Assembly (NCBI GenBank): GCA_963920665.1
Contig: OY987273.1
Span: 6,946,501 to 7,010,500, forward strand
Length of the DNA stretch: 64,000 bases
Direction: 5' to 3'
Origin: Straminergon stramineum
Taxonomy: Eukaryota > Streptophyta > Bryopsida > Hypnales > Calliergonaceae
In this document: positions 1-11,891 of the stretch, piece by piece
How positions within the stretch are numbered: position 1 is the stretch's first letter
Layout of the letters: each line of letters opens with the position of its first letter
The notes under the pieces: model-generated
What the model saw: the letters and a program-made list of their open reading frames with translations, nothing else
Database searches by the model: none
Told to the model about the DNA's origin: nothing
Program-made: the position numbers and the translations under genes

Positions 1-399
1 TAACACAAAACATATGACAATGACACTCAATAAGTGTATATTCCTATAAGCTCTAGGACCTATATTTCTTACTGAAATTTGAAGAGGTTGCCTCTCAAGT
101 GTTGTAAATAACCTCCGATAACTTCAATCCAGCTTTAAGTGCCTACACATACAATGAAGGAGATTAATTTTTAGTGAATGAACTATATAGCTCAACCTTT
201 AAAGATTTAAGGCAACAAAAAATATGAAGCATAAGTTTAAAGTAAGAAAAATTCATAACGACTATATCTTTAGAAAACATAAATAAATAAGAAGAAATAA
301 CAACAATAATGATAAAAGAAATAAGAACTAGAAGGTGGCAAGTGTTAAGAAATAATAATAAACAAGAAGTAAGAATTAAGGTGCTACAAAACAAAACAA
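1..399. other. A+T-rich sequence, no gene seen
   Basis: I see no coding, RNA or transposon signal here. The sequence becomes increasingly purine-rich toward the array that follows. Confidence 0.5.
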
Positions 400-1140
400 G
401 AGACACAACTTAAGATGCAATAAATTACAATAAAATGCAACAAATAACAAGAGAAAATAAGAACTAAAAGGCAACAAGAAGCAACAAGAAATATGATTTA
501 AGATGCAATAAATAACAAAAAGAAGAAAGAACTAAGATGCAACAAGAAGCAACAAAAAACACAATTTAAGATGCAATCAAATGCAATAAATAACAAGAAA
601 AAACAAGAACTAAAAAAAAACAAGAAACACAAGTTAAAATGAATCAAAAAGAAATTAAAAGTAACAATTAGGAAGAAACAAAAGACAAGAACTAGGAAGC
701 AAAAATTAAGATGGAACAAGAAAAAACTAGAAGTAATAATCAAGAACTAAGAAGCAAAAAAAGTAGAAACTAAGAAGCAAGAATCAAGAACTAAGAAACA
801 AAAAAAGTAGGAACTAAGAAACAAGAATTAAGAAGTAACAAGAAGAAACTACAAACAAGAATCAAGAACTAAAAAGAAACAAAAATTCAAAACTAGGAAG
901 CAAGAATTAAGAGGTAATAAGAAGAAATTAGAAGCAAAGATCAAGAACTAAAACCAAACATCAAGAACTAAGAAGCAACAAAAAGTAAGAACTATGAAGC
1001 CAGAATTAAGAGGTAACAAGAAGAAACTAGAGGCAAAGATCAAGAACTAAGAAGAAACAAAAAGTAAGGACTAGGAGGCACGAAGAACCAAGAGCTAGAA
1101 AACAACAAGAAGCAAAACGTAAGAGACAACAAAAAACAAG
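400..1140. repeat. Purine-rich irregular tandem array
   Basis: About 740 bp is composed almost wholly of variants of AAGAACTAAGAAGCAACAAG and related words on the plus strand, so one strand is nearly all A and G. The open frames here on the minus strand are runs of F, L, S and C, as expected from translating a polypyrimidine strand, and should not be read as genes. It looks like a degenerate minisatellite. Confidence 0.75.
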
Positions 1141-3659
1141 GAAGAAGAAGAAGAAATGGCGGCTAGGGTTTCAAAACCCTAAATCAGTGGCAGCTATATA
1201 GAAGTGGTGACTAGGGTTTTAAAACTCTAGTCATGCACATGACTTGTTCTAGTCATGTGACTTAACGTAGTCATGCGAGTCAATAAATATGACTATACTA
1301 AGCAATTAAGTTATTTTAACAACAAAATTTGCTACAAAGTGGATGTATGTTGCAATACAACTCTACAAAATGTATAGAGAGAAGTTACAAGGCCTTAAGC
1401 ACCTACAGTTATAGCAAAAAAAAGTCATGCATGAATCAAATTATCTATCTATGTCCATGCACTAAGTATATAAGAGCAAAAATATTTTAGAAAGACAATA
1501 TTAAAAAAAATCTTTGAATTTCTTAAAAAGGATTATGTTTTTATAGTCTGTATCCTTGTAAAAACATCCAAACAACCATTTTTTAATTGCAATTCAATCA
1601 TGTATATCACAATGAGCCTCAATCTTCATATAAATAATTCTATAACTTCTAAACAACCCTATAGAGATTCTTTATAAATACGGCTTATATGACATTACGA
1701 AGAATCTTTCTAAAAAAGAAACAAACTTCAATACATGATATATAGGAGTCTTTTATCTATATCCTTGAGACAAAATAAACACAACTATAATTTTTTGTTG
1801 TTGAACTTCAAATTCTAAGTTGGATATTTAAATATTGTTCAATGGGTATTCTAAGCAATGAACAATTTTTTTTTAATGATAAACTGTAAGTGATTCACAT
1901 CTAAACTAAAACACACTCAAACTATAAAAGTTAAAGGTTTTAGATGGTTTTGGCCAATCAAGGTCAAAACTCTAGACTTCCAAATCTTAGTTGAGAAATT
2001 TTAAAATTTTAAAATTTAAGTTGTAGAACGTTGTAGGCTTATTCTAAAATCGTAAAGATATTTATAAGGAAATGTTTTTAGCAAAAAAATATAGATGGAT
2101 GAAGGTTTGTTTTTAATTTATCCTTTAAGATTTCATCCAACATTTTCTCTTAGCCTATAATTTCAAATTCATTCATACTTTCAAAATTGAATTCTAAATG
2201 TCATTAAATTTTAAGTTTCCTTTTTTACTTGAATTGGACGAACTTTGGTATTTTTTATCCAAAACGAATGTCATAGATTATCCAATTTCATTGTACTCTA
2301 TCTTCCATAATTTTTCTCTATTTTTAAAGTGTGATATGTTACTAGAATCTTCTACAAATTAACGAAGTATTCTTGAATTCCAAATTTGATTTAATAAATT
2401 CTTAGAGGTTTGATTTAAACCTCTAATTTCTAGCACAATTATAGTTTCTACAAGAAGAGAATAAACTAAGTGCTAAATTTAAGGACATGCCTTGGAATTT
2501 GTTTCTACAACATCCCTATTCTTCAACATGTATATTGTAATTGTATCATGAAGTCTACTTTAATCCATTTTTGTTACATTTTTTGTGTTTTTGGATACAA
2601 CTTAAATAACAACTTTTACAACAAGGAGTATAAATTAGATATATGATCTCATTCCTTTCTTTCAATCTATTTCTTTCTACTTTCCCCTCTTGACTTTCTT
2701 CAAATTATTTTCAACATTTTTTGTTTTTTTCCTTCATTTTTTGAAATGGTTTAGAATTGCAATCTTTGACTTCTACTACTATTAATTGATTTCTAATTAC
2801 TTTAGGAATCAAACAATTGTAACGACATCAACCTCATAAGTGATAACTAAATATCTACTTAAGACTTGAAAAATTCATTTGATCAACTACATGTATTATA
2901 ATTAACAATCTTTGTTTAATACATAGTCAAATCCTTATAAGGGGGTCATATTAGTCTTCTAACCATGTTCAAAGCTTGGAGTAGCAACTTGGAACCTACG
3001 CTTCTTCTTCAAACACTTAGAGACCCTCAACACAAATCGCACTCTTCACTTACTCTTGCTCCATGGCCACTCAAGCATGAATTTTTCTCACACTTTTTTT
3101 TCTTCTCTTTGGATTAGATTTTTTCCAATCTTCAAGTAATTTTTCTAAACTCTGTAGCCTTCAATCTACATTACTAGTTTAAAGGCATTAGATTTCGCTT
3201 CGCATTAGCCATCACAATCACTTAACATAATTAGCCAATTCCATAGCAAATTCAAATAGAGAATTAAGATAGGCCCAATTTCTATCTTGGATTCTGAAGC
3301 TTAGTCCTACCTTGGTGCTTTGGTTTGTCTATAGACTTTTATTCCTCTCTAATTTTTTCTTAAATACTCAAATAAAAATTGATTATCTCTTATTATTAAT
3401 TGTTTTATTCCCCTCTATTCTTTTTCTAATTCCTATAAAAAAATTGAAATATATTAATTGAAATATAAACATGTGCCATTCCAAATTATTTGGATATTAA
3501 TTCTATAATAGACACATTATACAAAAGAAAATAATTTTTTTTAATAGGTATTAAACAAAGTCATCCCAAGTAATGGCCTCTAGGGACAAAATATAGAAGA
3601 CCCATCTTAGATTGCCAACCTTTTTCTTAGGCTCCCACCAAAGAAACAAAAAATAACTA
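1141..3659. other. Intergenic A+T-rich DNA with an AGTCATG cluster
   Basis: No gene is recognised. Around 1226-1304 the words AGTCATG and CATGACT recur in both orientations. They resemble the TATGACT words of the array at 3.7-4.4 kb, so the two may be ends or relatives of one repeat. Confidence 0.4.
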
Positions 3660-4440
3660 CCAAAGAAATGTATTTATAAAATATGACTGACTCAAAAATA
3701 CGATTGCAAAATATGACTAAAGTGAAATTGTGACTAGCAAATATGATTTAGTACTCTCCAAATATATAAACCGCCCAAATTTTCTTCAAGCTGCCTAAAA
3801 GAAAAAAAATATGACTGCAAAATATGACTCCAAAATATGACTAATGCAAAAATATGACTAATAAATATGATTGACTCAAAAATATGACTACAAAATATGA
3901 CTAATGCAAAAATATGACGAAAGTAAAATTATGACTAGCAAATATGATTTAGTACTCTCCAAATATAATCCCCGCCCAAATTTTCTTCAAACTGCCCAAA
4001 AGAAAAAAAATGTGACTTTCATAAAAATATGACTATAAAATATGACTGACTGCAAAATATGACTAAAGTGAAATTATGACTAGCAAATATGATTTAGCAC
4101 TCTCCAAATGTATTTCCCGCCCAAATTTTCTTCAAGCTGCCCAAAAGAAAAAAATGTGACTATCATAAAAATATGACTACAAAATATGACTGATGCAAAA
4201 ATATGACTTATAAATATGACTATGCGTTCCCCAAACATGTTCCCTATGAAGCTTTATGAAGTATTTTGGAATTCCCAACGAACATATACTATACGCCCGT
4301 AACGTACAAGGCCAAAACATGACTAGCAGTCATATTTGTAGTCATATTTTTTTTCAAAGAGTTGGCCTCCAAAAATATGACTGCGAATAGTCGCCGGTCA
4401 TCCTTAGTCATATTTTTGTAGTCATAAAACACCCGTTTTC
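3660..4440. repeat. Tandem array built from AAATATGACT words
   Basis: A core of about 100 bp, running from AGTGAAATT through ATGACTAGCAAATATGATTT and a CCGCCCAAATTTTCTTCAA segment, occurs three times, starting near 3721, 3922 and 4067 (spacings of about 201 and 145 bp). Variable numbers of AAATATGACT words fill the gaps between cores. At 4328-4425 the word turns over to AGTCATATTT, so the array ends in inverted orientation. This is non-coding repeat DNA and its origin is unknown. Confidence 0.75.
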
Positions 4441-4889
4441 TTGTATTGGCATTGCAATCTCATTTTACACTAAATTCAAACGAACATTGTATAGCACAAT
4501 GCAATACTATAAGGCTGCTATGCATTCGTGAATCTACTCTAATACAATGAAGTGCCAAAACCCTACACCAAATGCAATGGTACTTTGAACGTACATCATT
4601 GCATTCAAGCATTTCGTTATCGCATTCAAGTAGACATTCATACACATTTAGACCCTCGTAATCCAAAATAGCATGACGCAAAGTACATAACTTCAAAGGA
4701 CAACCCAAAACAAATGAACTATGAAAGTGGACTTCAGAATCCCTAAACCCTCAACGTAAACCCCAAACATACAGATACAAATGCCACAAATACTAACAAA
4801 AAAACTTACGAAAGCATTACTGCAAATTTGAATGACATTCAAAGCAAAAGGAGTGACAAAACAAACCTGTGCAATTCGTAGAAACCGTG

Positions 4890-5400
4890 CAATGACACCA
4901 ATAGCAATACCAACATGAGGAGCAGGAGCAAGAGCACGGCGAGAAGGGAACAGGAGCACGGCGAGAAGGGAGCAGGAGCACAACGAGAACCAGCAACAAC
5001 GACGAGGGGAGAAGGGAGAGCAGGAGCGGCGAGGGAGGAGTGCCGCGAGGGAGGAGCGCGGCGAGGGGGGAGCAGGAGCGGCAAAGACAGCATGAGACAG
5101 GAGAGAGGAGCAGGAGTGACAACAAGGGGGGAGCACAACACGACGAGGGGGAAGCACGACTGCGACAAGGAGCACGAAGGTTTCCAGGAGCAGGAACGCG
5201 ATGACAGGAGCCCCAAACCCTAGTGGCGATGCCAAACTACCCGTACCCGTCCAGCCATACCCGCCCAACTCATACCCTCCTAGTCCATACCTGCCCTCTA
5301 TATATCCGCCCAATCCATACCCGCCCAATCCATAACCACCCTCTACATACCCGCCCACATACCCGCTCCATATACCCATTGCCCCTTTACCCATGAAGAA
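4890..5400. repeat. GC-rich island with two minisatellites
   Basis: This island stands out in otherwise A+T-rich DNA. The left part (about 4915-5210) repeats AGGAGCACGGCGAGAAGGG-like purine units. The right part (about 5225-5400) repeats a unit of about 15 bp resembling ATACCCGCCCAATCC. On the minus strand this gives a 267-codon frame (4693-5496) with Gly-Tyr repeats such as GGYGLGGYGLGGY followed by a low-complexity Pro/Ser/Leu stretch. The overlapping frames are all open because the sequence is repetitive, so I do not call a gene, although a decayed glycine-rich protein exon cannot be excluded. Confidence 0.6.
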
Positions 5401-5499
5401 TGTACCCGTGCTTCCATACCCATGAAAACATACCCACCCCATACTAAATAAGACATATGTACATTCAATGAGGTAGATGGTGCAGAAACTGCTCATTTA

Positions 5500-8400
5500 A
5501 GAGCGTCTTTGCTTCCACAGTCCAAAATTGTGGTCTGAATGATTTAGATGAATTTTAAAGAGTAATAAAAAATAAAATGATTGGAGAAGAAATTTTTTTC
5601 ATAATTTTTGCTAGTTTGTTCAATTAAATATGATTTTTTAAACAGAATTGCCATAGGGTGCTATTTATGTTCTTAAAAGACATCAATAAAAGTGAAGCAT
5701 CTGTCCTTAAATGGTGCAATGAGACCTACCAAATGTGAGTGCCTTAATTTTAGGTGGCCTCCCTTTGGTTCATATATGCTCCTACGAGGATACAAAACTT
5801 GGCACACATGCCAACTTTCGCAAATTAGATTATAAAATTAGTTCTGAAGGTTTGTTGATCAGGCTCTGACAACTCCTAAACCTCAAATGAAAATTTTATA
5901 AGAGCCTCATTAACTCTACGATTGCATTTATAAATTCTCCAGGTATGGTTGAAAATTTCACCATTCCCAACTTCAAAAGTGCTTTACACCATTTCAAATC
6001 ACGTCCATGTATGAAGGACATCATCAAAGGCACAGTTTCCACAATGTCAGAAGAACACTTTTTGTTCTACCTATAGGGCAATTGTTAGAACATGCATAGA
6101 ATTACCACCATCTACCATACTAAAATTCGGTTGGCTTAACATTTAAAGAAGAGAGTGTCAATCGTGGAAATCAACCTTTTCAAAACCATATGACATCACC
6201 TCATTAAAAAAAAAATAAAGCTTTACTATAGAGGTTAAAACATATTAGAATGTCTCTCCTTTCTATACAAAATTCTAGGAATGAATAGTTGTAGTTTCGT
6301 ACTACATAGACAAATTATTTGTCATTTATGAACCAATACACGTCGAACACGACGTTTACGGGTATAGAGGTAGGGGGCATTATCCCCTGGAAAGTGACTT
6401 TACATATACTAAAGTGAAGAGGAACTTCCAATGTACTTATAGGTGCATTTATAAACAGGAATTTTCAAGAGTAGACAATAATAACTATACCAAGTAATAA
6501 ATTAGTAAATTTCTATATAGTAGTAATAGTAAAAAATTGTATACGGTTCAAATGTACAAGATATGAGGGTGACGTCACCTAATTTCAATCTTCTATATTT
6601 TTTGTTTAATTGAAAGGGTGTGGGTATGAAATTTACTTTAAATAATAAGCAATCTTCAAATGCATTATAATTCTTTATATTTTTTCATAGACACAGGAAC
6701 ATATTGAAATAAGAATTATGGGAAATATATTTAAAAGGTAGGCAATTACGTCAATTTAGTGAATAAAAGAAACCCTTACGTCACGCTTCCACTGTACTAC
6801 GTAATCTTGGAAAATGCTTACCAATGAAGGTTGCATGCACTTTGGTGTAGGGCATTTGTAGTGTTACTATTGAAGTCATGCATATAAGTTCTTTATAGGA
6901 ATTACAAAATAAGTACATTTCACTTTCTTTTATTTTGATAGTACTAACCGTTGACGAAGTTGCTTTCTAAATTCTATAATTGGAACTCTTCATTGCTTTG
7001 CAATTATAGCTTTATTGTATGTATGAATGAGAGCACATTGAAATTGAGTACTAAGATTGATGAAATCATAAATGTAGAGCACTTGTAAAAAATAGGGGAA
7101 CATGTTGCTCCACACAATGTACAAAACGTTTCAAGCTATCTCATAGTTACTAGTTTCATTTTCTTTCATAATGGAATTCATCATGGAATTATGAAGTGGG
7201 AAAGTACGGAATCAGCATAGATTTACAGTAGCCTTTATCTTACCCACCATAAAGTATACGAAGTTCACTATAGACCATATTGAAGGTAGTATGAGAGCTT
7301 ACTAGTTCCAACATAATTACTTCCTTGGAATAAATAATTTTTATTTCATTCAAATGAATAGAAGAATTACGAGCTTAGTTCTTTTTCTATGAAAGGGTCC
7401 ACTCTCGCTACAATGATAAATGTAAGGTAAATTTTTACAAATTTAGAAATAGGAATTTTGTAGATATTATAGTAATGAAGTAAGAAGAAAGATGTAGAGT
7501 GGCACATTTTCGAAGGGAAAACTAAAGAAAATCTAAACCCTAAACCCTAAAAATTCGAAGTATTTCAATTGGTCATTTACTTCTTCCTAATATTGCACTC
7601 AATACAAAATGGTCCTTCCAATAAATCATCATAACTACATATGTGGCACCTAAAGCCATGAATGATTGGATTCTAATGGAATGAATGCAATAGTGCAGTG
7701 CAATGATTCATTTTATGTTATCCTAGACATATGTAACCTTCTATATGTACATGCAATTGTTTTGTAAATATAGAATCTAGTCTTGCTAACATATTTACAA
7801 TAACAAACAATTATATAAAGCCATAGTGCTTCTAAAAACATGATTCACATGTTACTCATGCAACCACTTACATGTCTAAGAGTATGAAGAACAGGGTGTT
7901 AGTGAGTACAAAAAATTTTAGTTTTGTTGTATGTAAACAAGCATTTCCCAATTCTACTAATTCTGGAATGTTTTGAAGCCTAATCTTCTATGTGCATCTC
8001 AATTCATGATACTATTTAATTATTTAGCATTATGAAAATGTGAAATAACTTAATGTTCAGCAAAATTTGTTCACACAATTTTTTGGTTATTTACTTCACT
8101 TCATTTCAAATTATTGTACCTTCACTGCAAATATTAGAATACACCATTGTTCACTCATTCTAGTATTTTGAACTTACAATTGAACTTCATTATTTGAATG
8201 TGTGCATGAATGTCTAGTCCCTAAAAAACTTTTCAATGTACAAGCTACATTTTTTGAAGTGCCTATGCTTATACTTCATCTTTGTGTAGGATTCTATTGT
8301 AATTTTTTAAACATACACAATACAACATCAATGTTCCTATAACTTTGTAGAAATTCCTATATTTTGAAAATGTAGATTACATATTTCCTATAGATTTTCC

Positions 8401-9700
8401 TATGAATTCTATGTCTTGTCCTCTGAAACATTTTTTCTTTTAGTAAAGAACTGTCAATATTTTTAACGCCTTGGGTCACTTCCTTTCACAGTTTCTACTT
8501 GAAATTATACATTTCTATAAGTTGTGTTCGTTAATTATAAATAGTACTTACATTCTATTTTTTCCACCATTTTACATTGTGCATAGAGAAACAATACAAA
8601 GAATGCAAAGTTTACACCAATGGACATAAATTAAACCCTAATCTAGAATTTGGATGTCCCAATATGTAAACAGTTTTTGCTTAATTGCTTCCAACCCTTT
8701 TTTTAATTGGCATAAGAGAACACAACTACCTCCAATCATAGTTGTTCTGTCAAACACATTTTGGGGTTGGGTGTCGAGTTGTTCGTCTGATGTCGCATGT
8801 CGTACAAGACGAGTGTCGTGTATACATGACAATTTTGACAAATAAAGCCTTATCCTAACAGCAAAGATAATTTGAAATCTCATTTTATTTATGATCCATA
8901 ATTAAGAATGGAATAAGTGATTATTAAATTGAGACACTTCAATAAAATGAAACTCAAATATGTCAAGATTGGAAATAGAAAGTGTTTTATTTGAAAGTCA
9001 ACCTTAAAGTTGACTTTATTAGACGGACAAGGGGGTCTATTAGATGTGTTGGACGTCGTGTTTGTCGTGTTGTCAAGTTATTCGGCCGAACAACCATGCC
9101 TCCAATTGCTGAACATATGAATTTCATGTTCATTTGCCTTTCATGAAATAGGATTTAAATATGTACAAGATTTTCAAATAGCTTTAAAATAATCACTTCA
9201 TTTGTGATTTAATTATTAGTAATTCATAAATTTTTTTCTTGTCTAATATCTGTTTGCAAAAACTATATGTTTCCTATAAGTACAGTCTTTGTAAGGAGAG
9301 TGTATGTGTAGTCATCTTTCACTTCTTAGGAATCTTCATAATATATTTTGAAAACATGAATATAGCTTTTAACATGTTCTAAAACTCTGTAAAGTACTCT
9401 TTATGCTTTTAGAACATGTACGTGTTACTATTCTATGATTACCTAAACATACAAATTTGAATACTTCATATTAAAAAAAAAAAATTCCAAAGTGAAGGCC
9501 CTACTATATTTCTTAAGGTTCTAATATTTTCCGATGAAAAGAATGAGGATTGTTTAGAATTTGTGTATTTAGTTTTCAAATTTACATGAAAATGAATTCA
9601 CTACACTAAAACAAAATCTAATCATCCACATCATAAAATTTGACTTGAGAGTTGTAAGACAAAAATGTCCATTCATGACCTAAAATTCCACGAAACCTGA
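5500..9700. other. Long A+T-rich stretch without a recognised gene
   Basis: Apart from a short telomere-like block at 7532, I see no domain, tRNA or transposon terminus. Short frames near 8.6-8.9 kb show no protein character. Confidence 0.5.
7532..7551. repeat. Short interstitial telomere repeat
   Basis: CTAAACCCTAAACCCTAAAA, about three units of the plant-type telomere repeat CCCTAAA, inside A+T-rich DNA. Confidence 0.8.
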
Positions 9701-9710
9701 ACCCTGCACC

Positions 9711-9802
9711 CCTAAACCCTTAAAAGCCTTAAACCCTAAACCCTAAAACCCTAAACCATCCTCAACCCTCAACCCTAAACCAACCCTAAACCCTAAACCC
9801 CT
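9711..9802. repeat. Degenerate interstitial telomere repeat block
   Basis: Roughly 90 bp of CCCTAAA units, several perfect and others altered (AACCCTCAACCCTAAAC), on the plus strand. The plant-type unit supports a plant source. Such blocks can mark old break repair or capture of telomeric DNA. Confidence 0.85.
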
Positions 9803-10865
9803 GAACTATATCTATAATTGTTACTAAAAAAACTCAAACTCAAACTGTAAAAGGTACATGTAGTAGTGAAAAAGTAGCGTTGGATTCCATGGAGTTGTGG
9901 TCCCAACATATTTCTAGTTTAAAAAAGAGTTGGAGTTCCTACTGTAATGGTAGAGGAATGGAATATATACATGAGACGAAAATGTTTTTTCTCCCCGGGT
10001 AATGAGAAAAATTCATAATAGACTCCTCTACTTTAAGTACCATGTGCAGTCTATGCTGCCTTAAAATTAGCATTGAGTATATTCCAAAATATTGTTGCCT
10101 AAAGTAATAAGAAGGTCCCACTGATCATATTAATGAGAGGGACTTCGTGGAACTGACAAAACTAAAGGACTTTCTCTGAAATAGAAAATGAATCTCTACA
10201 ATACTGTTGACCGGAAAGAGGGTAATAGATTTTTAATAGATTTCCATGCCTTTTTATAAATTAAAAAGTGAACGACGCAGTGGATTTTATAGTAAACAAA
10301 CGATATTGACAGCTAGCCACCAAAGAATTCGAACTTCATTTCTTCACTTGCCGCTTCTTTTTTCCAGCCAAGAAGTCATCCACTTCCATGCATGTCTGGG
10401 TTAGGGTATTCTTTCTCTCATTTTCGTTTTCTTTTTGCTCCTCCATGTGTTGTTTCTTCCTTTCGATTCAATTTGGTTCCATTTTCTGAAGGTTGCTTGC
10501 TGCATCCCTCGTGGATTGTAGGTGTAAACAACTGCGTGAAGGTAGAGTTTAGCGTTTTAAGTGAGGTTCTGTGAACACTTTTGTAGTTTGCATTGAGATT
10601 TTCAGTCAATTGATTCCAGGTTTTCATTTCTCGACGTAAGTAATCTATCACAATGAATTGTTTGTCTGCTGTTTTGTTGTGTTGTATGTCGATGTTGTTT
10701 TGCATTGAATCAATGCTTGTTGGACTTTCTATATTAGTGTTGCAGTTTTCAGGTTTGAAGCTGGAGTGAGTAGCTTAGTTTTCCATAGCCCCGATAAAAC
10801 CACCGAGAAATGCGGACACTTGAATAGAATGAAATAATACTAAGTCTTCTAGATATTCTGGGATA
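9803..10865. other. Leader region upstream of the first palindrome array
   Basis: No protein is recognised. From about 10330 the plus strand becomes pyrimidine-rich and T/G-rich with few long A runs. It could be the transcribed leader or 5' end of the DUF7869-like element, but I could not find its terminus. Confidence 0.3.
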
Positions 10866-11794
10866 TTTAGGTCGATTCGACCTAAATGACCACATGAGAA
10901 CAGTTCGATTCATGCATACAGATCAGGTCGAGTCGACCTGAAATGGACGAAGACTATAATTGCTACTTTAACTATGAGAGCAGTTGATGTTGACAGATCT
11001 GTTATTTTATATTTAGCGTTCAGATCTCCATATGAACACTGTGCAGATTAGGTCGAGTCAACCTAACCTGCTCTATGGACTTAATTGATTTAATTGCAAA
11101 AAAGAGAATGCGGATGTCCATTAAAGTCAAAGTCCTCAGAAACTTTGTTTGCGGTTTTAGGTCGAGCCGACCTAAAGTTCCTGTCGCTTTTAACCGAAGA
11201 ACAAAACCATTTTAAAATTGAAACATTCCGAATAAATCACACATGTGTCAATCATGTTATTAATGAATATTGTTTTTAAATTGTCTTTAAAATGAACATT
11301 GATCTACTTTCTTTTTTGTCTGGGTATTGATTTCGTAATTTTACAAATTAGGTCGAGTCAACCTAACCTGCTTTATCGATTTAAATGATGTCGTTAAATT
11401 GTTGGTAATTGCAAATAACGATAATCTTCATGTCCATTATAGATGGAGTCCTCAGAAACTGATTGTGCACTTATAGGTCGAGACGACCTAAACTGCACGT
11501 CGCTTTCAACTAATGAACATAACTATTTCTAAATTGACACATTCCGGATAAATCATAGATGTATCAATCGTGTTATTAATGAATATGGGTTAAATATACT
11601 TTTAAAATGTTTCAATGATCTACTATTTTTATTGTCTGGGTATTGATTCGTACATTCGACAGATTAGGTCGAGTCGATCTAACCAGATTAATCGATTTTT
11701 CAAGCTTAACAAATCTGAATATAACTTGGAGACTTTCGTTTTTAGACTTTTTAATGTACTTTTCAATGTTTCCTATTTAGGGTGACTCTACCTA
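10866..11794. promoter_or_regulatory. Array of seven or eight palindromes, core AGGTCG-N3-CGACCT
   Basis: Sites are at 10866-10886 (10-bp arms around one base), 10923-10941 (TCAGGTCGAGTCGACCTGA), 11048-11066 (TTAGGTCGAGTCAACCTAA), 11156-11176, 11348-11366, 11474-11490 and 11664-11682. A weak eighth lies at 11778-11794. The half-site AGGTCG is constant while the central three bases vary (ATT, AGT, AGC, AGA). The array lies about 100-1030 bp upstream of the DUF7869-like start at 11892. A second array of the same half-site precedes the second gene copy. Binding sites for the element's own protein, subterminal repeats or transcriptional operators are all possible. The palindromes are seen directly; the function is inferred. 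Confidence 0.85.
11041..11690. repeat. Tandem repeat of about 300-316 bp carrying paired palindromes
   Basis: Two full units and the start of a third share ordered landmarks: the TTAGGTCGAGTC palindrome (11048, 11348, 11664), TCCTCAGAAACT (11133, 11449), a second palindrome (11156, 11474), ACATTCCG-ATAAATCA, GTTATTAATGAATAT and TGTCTGGGTATTGAT. The palindrome array therefore grew partly by segmental duplication, with two palindromes per unit. Confidence 0.8.
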
Positions 11795-11891
11795 TTACAG
11801 TCAATTGGAATAGCTTATTGTGTTTGTTTCATTCAAGAACATTCTTGTATAACTCGGTACCATATTATTCGTATGGGCAGGTATAGGTAAA

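Noticed and set aside
164..743. Small hydrophobic membrane proteins on the minus strand
   Set aside because: They are translations of a polypyrimidine strand (F, L, S, C only), with no start context or conservation signal.
400..4440. CRISPR-like array
   Set aside because: Units vary in length and sequence, spacers are not unique, and the DNA is plant nuclear.
4693..5496. A 267-codon glycine-rich protein gene
   Set aside because: The frame is open because the sequence is a GC-rich minisatellite; overlapping frames on both strands are also open.
8740..9110. Inverted repeat or element built from GTCGTG words
   Set aside because: The matches are short, and no arms longer than about 10 bp or flanking duplication could be aligned.
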